A stretch of 10,935 bases of DNA from assembly GCA_012837655.1 (NCBI GenBank), contig DUQT01000027.1, positions 1 through 10,935 on the forward strand. Direction: 5' to 3'. The translations under genes and the position numbers were made by a program. This DNA comes from Actinomyces sp. (lineage in GTDB: Bacteria > Actinomycetota > Actinomycetes > Actinomycetales > Actinomycetaceae). Below, piece by piece: positions 1-7,350 of the stretch (the stretch's first letter is position 1; each line of letters opens with the position of its first letter). The notes under the pieces are model-generated. The model was not told the DNA's origin. It searched no databases and saw only the letters and a list, made by a program, of their open reading frames with translations.

Positions 1-327
1 AAGTCCCTTAACGCGAGACCAGGCGTCAGCGGAGCTAGTGAGAGCCTTCTCAGCCGTGGCCTCAGCATCCACTGTGATTCCCAGGTCGGATAGGGACGGT
101 TCGTATTCCTTCCCATCGACCGTAAGATCAGCGGTAAAATCATCGGCTCGTTGCTGGATATTTTCAACGATTTCCGCCTGGGTCATCCCGGACACGGATT
201 CTCCCGCAATGGAAGTGCCCGGAAGAGCACGACCACTGTAGTAGGAAGCATAGGCAGCCGTTGAGCCGCCGAGCACCACTACCAGAGCGGTAATCACGCC
301 AATGATCCATTTGGTGGCACGCGACAT
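1..327 (-). CDS. Membrane-anchored envelope protein with PG_binding_4/VanW-type N-terminus (partial)
   Basis: Only the first 109 residues are in the window; the frame stays open to the left edge. ATG at 327 is preceded by GAGG eight bases upstream, a good ribosome site. Residues 1-6 are short and basic (MSRATK), residues 7-30 form one hydrophobic segment (WIIGVITALVVVLGG and on), and the rest is predicted to lie outside the membrane. Residues 37-53 (GTSIAGESVSGMTQAEI) match the G-x-x-I-x-G-x-x-V-x-G-M-T/L-x-x-E-A signature that opens the putative peptidoglycan-binding repeat (PG_binding_4, PF12229) found in front of VanW or L,D-transpeptidase domains in Gram-positives. A role at the cell wall is therefore inferred; the catalytic domain, if any, lies beyond the edge. 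The family call rests on this one motif, so VanW-like and YkuD-like full proteins cannot be told apart here. Confidence 0.7.
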   Translation of the reverse strand, partial: MSRATKWIIGVITALVVVLGGSTAAYASYYSGRALPGTSIAGESVSGMTQAEIVENIQQRADDFTADLTVDGKEYEPSLSDLGITVDAEATAEKALTSSADAWSRVKGL

Positions 328-387
328 ACAATCAACCTCATAAAACGCGAGCGCATCGCTTTAGCGAGTGCAGGTTCAACTTCTAAC

Positions 388-416
388 ATTGTCGTTTGCT
401 TTGCGAAATCTATCAA
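388..416 (-). promoter_or_regulatory. Candidate sigma-70-type promoter for the minus-strand envelope gene
   Basis: On the minus strand TTGATA (411-416) is followed after exactly 17 bases by GACAAT (388-393). That is 5/6 and 4/6 matches to the -35 and -10 consensus with ideal spacing. Transcription would start near 381 and give a leader of about 54 bases before the ATG at 327. The leader contains a perfect 12-base palindrome, TCGCTTTAGCGA (356-367). No other match of this quality was seen in the 328-553 gap. Confidence 0.5.
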
Positions 417-540
417 TCGCAAACACGGTTCAAGAATTGGTAGTTGGTCACGTTTTGGGCTTACACTACGCATTTCTTAGCTGTTGGCGAACAATCTGGG
501 AGGCTCCGCGCGGCACTGCGTTTTGTTTTCGTGACCGTCC

Positions 541-546
541 TAACAT
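541..546 (+). promoter_or_regulatory. Candidate -10 element for a leaderless DUF3097 transcript
   Basis: TAACAT fits the actinobacterial -10 pattern TAnnnT and lies 7 bases before GTG 554, so the transcript would begin at or next to the start codon. No good -35 is visible at 16-19 bases. A rival -10, TACACT at 462-467 (with TTGGTA 19 bases upstream at 437-442), would instead give a leader of about 80 bases. Confidence 0.3.
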
Positions 547-553
547 ATGGGAC

Positions 554-1423
554 GTGGTGGACCGATACGGAACAGATATTTTCGCGTCTGACCCGCACCG
601 GGTTGGAGATTTCGCGCACCGCCCTCATTCAAAGAAGGTGCCCGCCGAGCGGGGCTTGGTTGTTGAAGACCCCTCCTCGGGCTTCGTGGGCGCGGTCATC
701 CGCGTGGAGAAATCCGGTGGCGTGCACCTGGTTGAGTTGGAAGACCGGCGCGGAAATCGGCGTTCTTACCCTCTGGGCGGCGGGTTCTGGGTGGATGGAA
801 GACCCGTCGAACTGACCGTCCCGGTTAGGAAGCGAAGCACCGAGCCGAAGTTCACCGCTTCTGGTTCGCGCGCCGTGAAGCTGGATCGCGCCCGAGTTGC
901 ACAGCCGTCCCGCATTTTTGTGGAAGGCTCCCACGACGCGGAACTTGTTGAAAAAGTTTGGGGCGATGACCTGCGCGTGGAAGGCGTCGTTGTTGAATAT
1001 TTGGAGGGCGTCGATCATCTGGCGGATGTACTCGAAGTATTCGGGCCCACACCTGAACGTCGCGTCGGAGTCTTGGTCGACCACCTTGTCCCCTGCTCAA
1101 AGGAAAGCCGCATTGCTGACGAAGTCATGTCACGCTGGCCTGAATCAGTGCTAGTTGTCGGCCACCCGTTCGTCGATATTTGGCAGGGCGTGAAACCTGC
1201 CCGCGTTGGTTTGAAAGCATGGCCGGACATTCCGCGCGGAACGGATATTAAGGTCGGAACACTGCGGGCCCTGGGGCTCCCCCACGAAACCCGCGAGGAC
1301 ATTGGCCTGGGGTGGAAGGCGATCCTCGCCCGCGTGCGCACCTACCGCGACCTCGAACCCGCCCTGCTTGGACGCGTCGAGGAACTCATCGACTTCGTGA
1401 CCGTCGGCGGCTCAGACCGTTAA
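554..1423 (+). CDS. DUF3097 family protein
   Basis: A 289-residue cytosolic protein of a family almost confined to actinobacteria; its function is not established. The family-like opening is DRYGTDIFASDPH, followed by the region VEDPSSGFVGAVIRVEKSG, a basic stretch, and then RIFVEGSHDAELVEKVWGDD, a primase/TOPRIM-like turn common to DUF3097. It ends in a helical tail. No membrane segment or signal peptide is seen. The frame is open back to 368, but the 60 extra residues look non-coding, so I start at GTG 554 (GTG 557 is equally possible); neither has a clear Shine-Dalgarno site. A GGGAGG at 498-503 has no start codon at a usable distance. The gene converges on hemW, which is its usual neighbour in actinobacteria, and the two stop codons overlap by 12 bases. 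Family call firm, start uncertain. Confidence 0.8.
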   Translation: MVDRYGTDIFASDPHRVGDFAHRPHSKKVPAERGLVVEDPSSGFVGAVIRVEKSGGVHLVELEDRRGNRRSYPLGGGFWVDGRPVELTVPVRKRSTEPKFTASGSRAVKLDRARVAQPSRIFVEGSHDAELVEKVWGDDLRVEGVVVEYLEGVDHLADVLEVFGPTPERRVGVLVDHLVPCSKESRIADEVMSRWPESVLVVGHPFVDIWQGVKPARVGLKAWPDIPRGTDIKVGTLRALGLPHETREDIGLGWKAILARVRTYRDLEPALLGRVEELIDFVTVGGSDR

Positions 1424-2779
1424 CTCCCGCGTCACGTAGTCCGCGAGTAGCCTTCCCCGTAGCGTTAGCTTAATCGTGCCGCGCTCAGCTGCGTCCTCGT
1501 CAATCAATTTTTCATTTACGAGGGCGAGGATTCGTCCGCGCACGGTTGGGTCGATCTGTGAAACTGGGATGCCGTCAGCCGTACGGATTCGCAGGAGTAC
1601 GGCTTCGAGTGCGCGGTCTTCTGCGTCTAGGACTTCGCCTGCCTGGGCGGGTGAGCTTGGTACGTTTTGAGCGTTGGGTGAAGTTGATGCGCTGGGTGCG
1701 GCGTCGACATTTGTGTCGGACGTGCTCGGTGCGTCTGAGTGCGCTGCTGGACGCGTTGTATTAGATCCGATCAGAGGCGTGCGCGATTGTAGAGCATCTG
1801 CCCATGCGCGCGGGTGCTTGCGGTTCCACCAGCGCAGGTTGCCGACGTGACTGTGTGCGCCGGGGCCGATCCCCCACCAGTCCCAGTCAAACCAGTACGC
1901 CAGATTGTGCTTCGACGCGTGCTGTACCTGTGTCGTCCCTGCCGATTCGCCGGGTTCCAGGCGCGCCCAGTTGGAGATCTCGTACCACGCAAAGCCAGCT
2001 TCCGTCAGGATCCGGTCGGCAAGTTCGTACTTGGTGGCCTCATCGTCCGGGTCAGGCATGGGTAGCTTGCCGCGCTTCACGTCCGCCCACATTTTCGTGC
2101 CCTCCTCAATCACGAGCGCATACGTCGAAATGTGGTCCGGATTCAGCGCAATCGCAGCTTCCAGGGACCTGCGCCAGTCGTCAATTGACTCGCCGGGCGT
2201 CCCGTAGATCAGGTCGACGGACGCATCCAGCCCAGCTTCGCGGGCCCAGCGCACGACCTCGGGAACCATCTCGGGATTGTGCGTGCGGTCAAGTGTTTTC
2301 AAAACGTGCGGGACTGCGGACTGCATTCCAAACGACAAGCGGGTAACGCCACCATCAGCGAGCCTTTGCAGTACGACCTGATCCACCGTGTCCGGATTCG
2401 CTTCGACGGTGATCTCGATGTCGTCAGCCAGCTCGAAATGCTTGCGAACATGGTCCAAGATGCCGATGATTTGCTCAGGCTGTAGAAGTGTTGGCGTTCC
2501 TCCGCCAAAAAAGATTGACTGCACGGGTTCGTGCGGGAAAGGCTCCAAAATTCGCTGTGCCAACTCGATTTCTGTTGCGACCGATTCATCGTAGGTCGCG
2601 CGATCTGCTCCGCGTCCAAAATCCACCGTGTAGGTGTTGAAATCGCAGTAACCGCATCGCACTGTGCAAAACGGGACGTGGATGTACAGCGCGAACTCTG
2701 GACTGTGCTCCCCCACCTTGGCAGGTTCCAGTTCCCCCGTCACCGGCCATTCAATGCCGTCAGGCACGTAGGGGCTCAC
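1412..2779 (-). CDS. hemW: Radical SAM haem chaperone HemW
   Basis: A 455-residue cytosolic iron-sulfur protein, related to oxygen-independent coproporphyrinogen oxidase (HemN) but, in characterised members, a carrier that delivers haem to apoproteins. The radical-SAM cluster motif is C38-x3-C42-x2-C45 (IHVPFCTVRCGYCDF). The glycine-rich SAM site is FGGGTPT (91-97), and the radical SAM barrel continues through LSFGMQS (148-154) and DLIYGTPGES. The HemW-type HNLAYW (291-296) and GIGPGAHS follow, then a winged-helix C-terminal domain (about 381-455). HNxxYW favours HemW over HemN. Residues 339-380 are a Ser/Thr/Ala/Pro-rich insertion between the barrel and the C-terminal domain, longer than I expect for the family. 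The start is GTG, overlapping the trmB stop as GTGA, so translation is probably coupled. It is the last gene of the cluster. Confidence 0.93.
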   Translation of the reverse strand: MSPYVPDGIEWPVTGELEPAKVGEHSPEFALYIHVPFCTVRCGYCDFNTYTVDFGRGADRATYDESVATEIELAQRILEPFPHEPVQSIFFGGGTPTLLQPEQIIGILDHVRKHFELADDIEITVEANPDTVDQVVLQRLADGGVTRLSFGMQSAVPHVLKTLDRTHNPEMVPEVVRWAREAGLDASVDLIYGTPGESIDDWRRSLEAAIALNPDHISTYALVIEEGTKMWADVKRGKLPMPDPDDEATKYELADRILTEAGFAWYEISNWARLEPGESAGTTQVQHASKHNLAYWFDWDWWGIGPGAHSHVGNLRWWNRKHPRAWADALQSRTPLIGSNTTRPAAHSDAPSTSDTNVDAAPSASTSPNAQNVPSSPAQAGEVLDAEDRALEAVLLRIRTADGIPVSQIDPTVRGRILALVNEKLIDEDAAERGTIKLTLRGRLLADYVTRELTV

Positions 2780-3696
2780 TGGGTTTCCTCAGCGTGGTCG
2801 TCAGCGATTTTTCGCGTCATTCCCTCGGCGTCGCCTCGCGCCATTCGATTCGATTCTTCGGCATCGCCGTGTAGCGTTCCCGTCGGTGTTTCCGCATCAT
2901 CACGCGGCACTCGTTTCGCCACGATGTCGTGCGCTACTCGCCCTTCATCCAGTCCGCGCTGCTCAAACCGCGTCATAACCCTCTGTTCAAACCGAGGCGC
3001 AAATCCGCCCCGGTCTGGTTCAGGGTCCCGCGCGTCGGGTCGTTCGCCCTCGTGAATATTTTCGAGGGCGGGGCTGGCTTCCACGACGTCGCGCATCTGC
3101 CACGCATAGTTTGGCCAGTCGGTCGCGAGTCGCCACAGGCCCCCGTCTTTTAGGAGTCGGGCTATCGTGTTGGCGAATGCGTCGTTTACTAGGCGGCGCT
3201 TGTGGTGGCGGGCTTTGCGCCACGGGTCGGGGAAGAACGTCCAGACTTCCTGCGCGCACGCTTCGGGTAGCAGTGTGGGCAGGGCCTGCGCGGCGTCAAC
3301 CTCGATGAATCGGATGTTTGTGACACCAGCCTCAACGGCGCGCGAGATCGCCTTTGCGATCCCCTGCTTCCACACTTCGATGCCGAGCAGGTTGACATCG
3401 GGATGCTCGGCCGCGTAACTAACCAGTTGCTCACCGTTGCCGGTGCCGACCTCGATTATTAGCGGGGCGCGCCGGCCATACTCGGCTTCCAGATCGATTT
3501 GGAACGACGAGTCCACGGTCGTGTAACCGCCATCGCGAGGCACCTCGATCACGTACTGATCAGCGTGTGCATCCCACGTGCGCTGCGTTGACGAATGAAG
3601 CGGACGGCCGCGGCGCGCAAACGACTTGGTCCTAGCCGGATAACGAACGGCGAACTGCTCTTCGGTACTCTCCCGCGCAGAATCTTTGGACGTCAC
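2776..3696 (-). CDS. trmB: tRNA (guanine-N7-)-methyltransferase
   Basis: A 306-residue cytosolic enzyme that uses SAM to make m7G, normally at position 46 of the tRNA variable loop. The SAM-binding loop is IIEVGTGNGE (80-89), followed by the acidic residue in GIEVWKQG. The signature FFPDPWRKARHHKRR (154-168) is intact, as are ATDWPNYAWQM (191-201) and the C-terminal TRFEQRG (242-248) that helps shape the tRNA site. The body ends around KRV (263); residues 264-306 are an unusual polar tail in which DAE recurs at 267, 278 and 289 and HAE at 301. The first 45 residues are also rather basic and polar. The start is GTG inside the lepA stop (GTGA overlap) and the stop overlaps hemW in the same way, so expression is very likely coupled on both sides. 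Confidence 0.94.
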   Translation of the reverse strand: MTSKDSARESTEEQFAVRYPARTKSFARRGRPLHSSTQRTWDAHADQYVIEVPRDGGYTTVDSSFQIDLEAEYGRRAPLIIEVGTGNGEQLVSYAAEHPDVNLLGIEVWKQGIAKAISRAVEAGVTNIRFIEVDAAQALPTLLPEACAQEVWTFFPDPWRKARHHKRRLVNDAFANTIARLLKDGGLWRLATDWPNYAWQMRDVVEASPALENIHEGERPDARDPEPDRGGFAPRFEQRVMTRFEQRGLDEGRVAHDIVAKRVPRDDAETPTGTLHGDAEESNRMARGDAEGMTRKIADDHAEETQ

Positions 3697-5543
3697 TTAG
3701 ATGGAGCCTCGGAAGTCAGTGCGGAAATGAAGGCTTCTTGCGGCACGTCGACGCGACCGATCGACTTCATGCGCTTCTTGCCTTCCTTCTGCTTCTCCAG
3801 CAGTTTACGCTTACGGGAAATGTCACCGCCGTAGCACTTGGCCAGCATGTCCTTGCGCAGGGCCTTAATGGTTTCACGCGCTATTACGCGCGAACCGATC
3901 GCGGCCTGCACGGGAACCTCAAACTGTTGCCTGGGGATAAGTTCCTTCAGCTTCTTCGTGATCTTCACGCCGTAAGAGTAAGCAGCGTCGCGGTGCACGA
4001 TAGCGCTGAATGCGTCCACAGGTTCTCCATTGAGCAGGATGTCCACGCGCACCAGATCCGCGGCTTGATCGCCGGCTGACTCGTAGTCCAAAGATGCGTA
4101 CCCGCGGGTGCGCGACTTCAGCGAATCAAAGAAGTCAAACACGATCTCCGCTAGCGGTAGCTTGTAGTGAAGCTCAACGCGGTCCTCCGACAGGTATTCC
4201 ATTCCACCCATCGTTCCGCGCCTGGACTGGCACAGCTCCATAACCGGTCCAACGTACTCCGATGGCGTCAAGATCGTCGCCTCCACCATCGGTTCGCGAA
4301 CCTCAGCGACCTTTCCATCGGGGTATTCAGACGGGTTCGTAACCGTGAGGACGGTGCCGTCCTCAGCTACGACCTCGTAAATCACGTTAGGTGCGGTCGC
4401 GATCAGGGAAAGATTGAATTCGCGCTCCAGGCGCTCGCGCACGATTTCTAGGTGTAGCAGGCCCAGGAATCCGCAGCGGAAACCAAAGCCCAGCGCGGCT
4501 GACGTCTCCGGTTCGAAGGTTAGCGCGGCGTCGTTCAGCTGGAGTTTCTCGAGCGCCTCGCGCAGGTTCGTGAAGTCCGAACCGTCAATCGGGTAAATGC
4601 CGGAGTAAACCATCGGCTTGGGGTCCTCATAACCCTCCAGTGGCTCTTCCGCACCGCGCGTCGCTTCGGTGACCGTATCGCCGACCTTTGATTGGCGAAC
4701 GTCCTTCACGCCCGTAATCAGGTAGCCCACCTCGCCTGCGGCAAGGCCGTTGGTTGCGCGTGGTTCCGGTGAAATCACGCCAATTTCTAGGACCTCATAG
4801 TCAGTTCCCGTGGACATCATGCGGACTTTCTCGCGCGTGCTGAGCTCGCCGTCAACCACACGAACATAGGTGACCACACCGCGGTACGTGTCGTACACGG
4901 AGTCAAAAATCATCGCCCGCGCAGGTGCGTCCTCTACCCCACTTGGAGCAGGAATTTGGCGCACGATCTCGTCCATCAGCTCAGCAACGCCCTCACCGGT
5001 TTTGCCGGAAACGCGCAAAATGTCGCTTTCTTCGCAACCGATAAGGCCCGCAATTTCTGAGGCGTACTTTTCCGGTTGCGCCGACGGCAGGTCAATCTTG
5101 TTCAGCACCGGAATAATCGTGAGGTCGTTAGCCATCGCCATGTACAGGTTCGCAAGCGTCTGCGCCTCAATCCCCTGCGCCGCATCAACCAGTAGAACCG
5201 CCCCTTCACAGGCGGCAAGCGAGCGTGAAACCTCGTAAGAGAAGTCCACGTGACCGGGCGTGTCAATCATGTTAAGTGCGTAAGGTTCCCCATCCACCTG
5301 CCACGGCATGCGCACGGCCTGCGACTTGATAGTGATGCCGCGTTCGCGCTCAATGTCCATGCGATCCAGGTACTGATCACGCATGACACGTTGTTCCACG
5401 ATGCCGGTCAGCTGGAGCATGCGGTCAGCCAGCGTTGACTTGCCGTGGTCAATGTGCGCAATGATGCAGAAGTTACGAATGCGATCCGGGTCTGTGCTAG
5501 CCGGTTCGATCGACTTCAATTGGGCTGGTGAGAGTGTGGCCAC
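3693..5543 (-). CDS. lepA: Elongation factor 4 (LepA), ribosome-associated GTPase
   Basis: A 616-residue translational GTPase that acts on the ribosome (back-translocation or initiation/assembly roles have been described). From the GTG start, G1 is AHIDHGKST (29-37), G2 GITIKS (69-74), G3 DTPGH (94-98), G4 NKID (148-151) and G5 SGKTG. EF-G-like domains II, III and V follow, with GFGFRCGFLGLLHLEI and the LepA-specific C-terminal domain including LAKCYGGDISRKRKLLEKQK. The length is normal for the family. The frame is open to a TTG at 5561, but GTG 5543 is preferred: it has AAGG five bases upstream (and AAAGG ten upstream), and the extra six residues MKGKVR are not family-like. The gene follows the 5643-6476 gene on the same strand with a 99-base gap and starts the coupled trio lepA-trmB-hemW. 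Confidence 0.96.
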   Translation of the reverse strand: MATLSPAQLKSIEPASTDPDRIRNFCIIAHIDHGKSTLADRMLQLTGIVEQRVMRDQYLDRMDIERERGITIKSQAVRMPWQVDGEPYALNMIDTPGHVDFSYEVSRSLAACEGAVLLVDAAQGIEAQTLANLYMAMANDLTIIPVLNKIDLPSAQPEKYASEIAGLIGCEESDILRVSGKTGEGVAELMDEIVRQIPAPSGVEDAPARAMIFDSVYDTYRGVVTYVRVVDGELSTREKVRMMSTGTDYEVLEIGVISPEPRATNGLAAGEVGYLITGVKDVRQSKVGDTVTEATRGAEEPLEGYEDPKPMVYSGIYPIDGSDFTNLREALEKLQLNDAALTFEPETSAALGFGFRCGFLGLLHLEIVRERLEREFNLSLIATAPNVIYEVVAEDGTVLTVTNPSEYPDGKVAEVREPMVEATILTPSEYVGPVMELCQSRRGTMGGMEYLSEDRVELHYKLPLAEIVFDFFDSLKSRTRGYASLDYESAGDQAADLVRVDILLNGEPVDAFSAIVHRDAAYSYGVKITKKLKELIPRQQFEVPVQAAIGSRVIARETIKALRKDMLAKCYGGDISRKRKLLEKQKEGKKRMKSIGRVDVPQEAFISALTSEAPSK

Positions 5544-5590
5544 TCGTACCTTACCTTTCAAAAATTCTCTGGAGCGATCGTCCCAATTGT

Positions 5591-5604
5591 CCCACTATTG
5601 TGGG
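5591..5604. repeat. Small inverted repeat upstream of lepA
   Basis: CCCAC-TATT-GTGGG forms a 5-base-pair stem with a 4-base loop in the gap between the membrane-protein gene and lepA. It has no T-run on the minus strand, so it is not a convincing terminator. It could be a leader hairpin or attenuating structure for lepA. Confidence 0.3.
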
Positions 5605-5642
5605 CTTGGAACGAATTGGAAGGTGCTAGTCGTTAGCGTATC

Positions 5643-6476
5643 TCATGATTTTCGAGGGCGGAGCGGGCTGTCGTCACGCCAGCGCTTCGCTGCTGCAAGT
5701 ATTTTCTTCTGCCTGTCGGTGTGCTTTTCAGTGGGCTCGACTGGGTCCGGAGCGTCTAGCTTCATGAGTCCGTTAGCTCCCGGTTGGGCTAGGAGCACCC
5801 AGTTAGCGTAGTTCAAGATTTTCGCAGACGTTACTTCGGACTCGTTCGTCCACAGCGGCTCAACTGCGTCCTCGACAATTTCGTGGCTTGGAACTTCCAC
5901 TCCCTGGCGGGCGGCGCGCATGCGGATGAAACTGGGTAGTAGTTTGGATCCCGCCCACAGAAGTAGCAGGACTGCGACGACGACAACCCCGAAGAGGCGT
6001 ACGGTTGCCGCAACTCCGCTAGTCATTCCACCGGTTCCGAAGAACACCGCGAAAGCAATCACAAACGCGATAATGATGAACCAAACGCCGTGGGTTTCAA
6101 GCTGCCAGTTAATGTCAACCATTTTTTGGAGGACGGGATCGACCTCTTCTTCCTCCTCATCTGCGCCGTCCTGCATCCAAGCCTGCTCCACGATGTCCAG
6201 AGCAGCCGCCATCGCAAACGCACGGTTGGACCAATCCCGAAACGCAGCTCCGCCCTCGGATTCATACCAGGGATCAAAATCGCGACGCTCAAACGGAGGC
6301 ATCTGCTCAACTGCGTCCTCGAAGGCGGCCTTATGCCCCTGTCCGAAATGGAGGATCGTTGCGGTATGGGGGTCGTTTCGCAGACCGATTGGTGACTGCA
6401 AGGTCAAGCCCGGCGTGTAGATCACCTTCATGGCTGATCGCACAGCAGACATTGAAATTAGGTCCTGATTTTCCAA
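5643..6476 (-). CDS. Unrecognised two-span membrane protein
   Basis: I do not recognise this 277-residue protein. It has a soluble, acidic N-terminal part (1-128) with PFERRDFDPWYES (61-73) and an acidic run ADEEEEEVD (105-113). Two close membrane spans follow, about 131-147 (VWFIIIAFVIAFAVFFG) and 155-176 (VAATVRLFGVVVVAVLLLLW), then a soluble C-terminal part (177-277) ending in a basic tail RWRDDSPLRPRKS. The odd number of soluble regions and paired spans put both ends on the same, probably cytoplasmic, side. The start used is TTG 6476, with a strong GGGAGG four bases upstream; ATG 6452 is a reasonable alternative. It is divergent from the membrane protein at 6559 across an 82-base gap and precedes lepA on the same strand, so it may be read into that cluster. 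No catalytic motif was seen. Confidence 0.72.
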   Translation of the reverse strand: MENQDLISMSAVRSAMKVIYTPGLTLQSPIGLRNDPHTATILHFGQGHKAAFEDAVEQMPPFERRDFDPWYESEGGAAFRDWSNRAFAMAAALDIVEQAWMQDGADEEEEEVDPVLQKMVDINWQLETHGVWFIIIAFVIAFAVFFGTGGMTSGVAATVRLFGVVVVAVLLLLWAGSKLLPSFIRMRAARQGVEVPSHEIVEDAVEPLWTNESEVTSAKILNYANWVLLAQPGANGLMKLDAPDPVEPTEKHTDRQKKILAAAKRWRDDSPLRPRKS

Positions 6477-6558
6477 GGGTCCTCCCAGCCAAACGACCTA
6501 AAATAAGACAGCACTACCCAATGTAGACCATGAGTCGAACAGGAGCGTAAACCAAGCG

Positions 6559-7290
6559 ATGGCACGAACTAACCGCCCGGAAGGCTGGATTCACGACTGG
6601 CAGCCTGATGGAGAACCAAACGGCCCTAAGCCGTCGTCTTCATCGGGTGGGAAGAACTTTGATGCGGATAGTTTTGCGCCCGGGGATGACGATTTGCTAC
6701 CGCCCGAAGATAAGGAGGAGCGTAGCAATCGGTTTTTTCGTCACGTTGCGACCATTCCGGGTCGGCTGCTGATTACTTTGGCCCTTCTTTCGGCAGGGAT
6801 TGCTGGACTCTTAGGGATTATTGGCGCCTCAACGTACGGTTCGTGGGGCTGGTGGATTCCAATAATCGCCGGCGGGCTTGGCATTGCCATAACTTTGTTT
6901 TTCGCGGTGCGCAGAAAACAGCTCCAAGATGCTATTGCCAGGTCCGGTCCGAGGACGATCATCGGTGAGCAAAGAACTGTCGTAACCTACGACGGTGAAG
7001 ATGGCCAGACTTCACAGCAGCAACAGCTTCACGACATGGCACAGCGCGAGGGCGAAAAGGTGCGGCGCGCACGCGAAGAATTCGAAGTTCGTTCTGCACG
7101 CTACCTTCCGCGCGTGGAAGCATTGCAGAGGGCGATGCGGCAGATGGTTGACCCAAGCTACGATGCAGCCTGGCTTGAGATAGATATTCGCCCCACTTTG
7201 ATTTCATTTTTAGCAACTGTCGCAGTCGTGCCATTGTGTGGGTTCTTGATTGTCATGACTGCGTTCGCTTTGCTACTCACCGCTATGTGA
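6559..7290 (+). CDS. Unrecognised three-span membrane protein with coiled-coil-like segment
   Basis: A 243-residue protein I do not recognise. Residues 1-55 are polar and probably disordered (Ser/Asp/Pro-rich, with PSSSSGG and PGDDDLLPPEDKEE). Two spans follow at about 69-90 and 97-117, with WGWWI at the start of the second. Residues 118-205 are polar and charged; about 150-200 is rich in Q, E and R and should be helical, perhaps a coiled coil. The last span is at 213-241, right at the C-terminus. ATG 6559 is the only start possible upstream because TAA in frame lies at 6547. Its AGGAG site is 13 bases away, which is long. It is divergent from the other unrecognised membrane protein, which may mean a shared regulatory gap and related function, though no sequence similarity is obvious. 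TAAAAT at 6499-6504 is a possible -10 without a clear -35. Confidence 0.7.
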   Translation: MARTNRPEGWIHDWQPDGEPNGPKPSSSSGGKNFDADSFAPGDDDLLPPEDKEERSNRFFRHVATIPGRLLITLALLSAGIAGLLGIIGASTYGSWGWWIPIIAGGLGIAITLFFAVRRKQLQDAIARSGPRTIIGEQRTVVTYDGEDGQTSQQQQLHDMAQREGEKVRRAREEFEVRSARYLPRVEALQRAMRQMVDPSYDAAWLEIDIRPTLISFLATVAVVPLCGFLIVMTAFALLLTAM

Positions 7291-7341
7291 GCTACTCCCC
7301 AACATTTCCTGCTTTAGTGCATGGTTTACGCGGTTTCCAGC

Positions 7342-7350
7342 TGATAGCAT
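7342..7350 (+). promoter_or_regulatory. Candidate extended -10 promoter of rpsT
   Basis: TGATAGCAT fits the extended -10 form TGnTAnnnT. The -35 at the right distance (TGGTTT, 7322-7327) is weak, as expected when an extended -10 is present. Transcription would begin near 7357, giving a leader of about 120 bases to the GTG at 7481. Confidence 0.4.

Noticed and set aside
444..815. Alternative plus-strand frame overlapping the start of DUF3097, considered as a possible frameshifted N-terminus
   Set aside because: Its product has no similarity to the family opening, while the DUF3097 frame already contains the conserved DRYGTD start.
629..1084. Open minus-strand frame of 151 codons opposite DUF3097
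   Set aside because: Shadow of the conserved DUF3097 core; no ribosome site or motif of its own.
1804..2346. Open plus-strand frame of 180 codons opposite hemW
   Set aside because: It is the mirror of a strongly conserved HemW region; its product is Arg/Ser-rich without any recognisable motif.
6530..6550. Six-codon mini-ORF (MSRTGA) just before the gene at 6559
   Set aside because: It has no ribosome site and could easily occur by chance; the AGGAG inside it more likely serves the gene at 6559.
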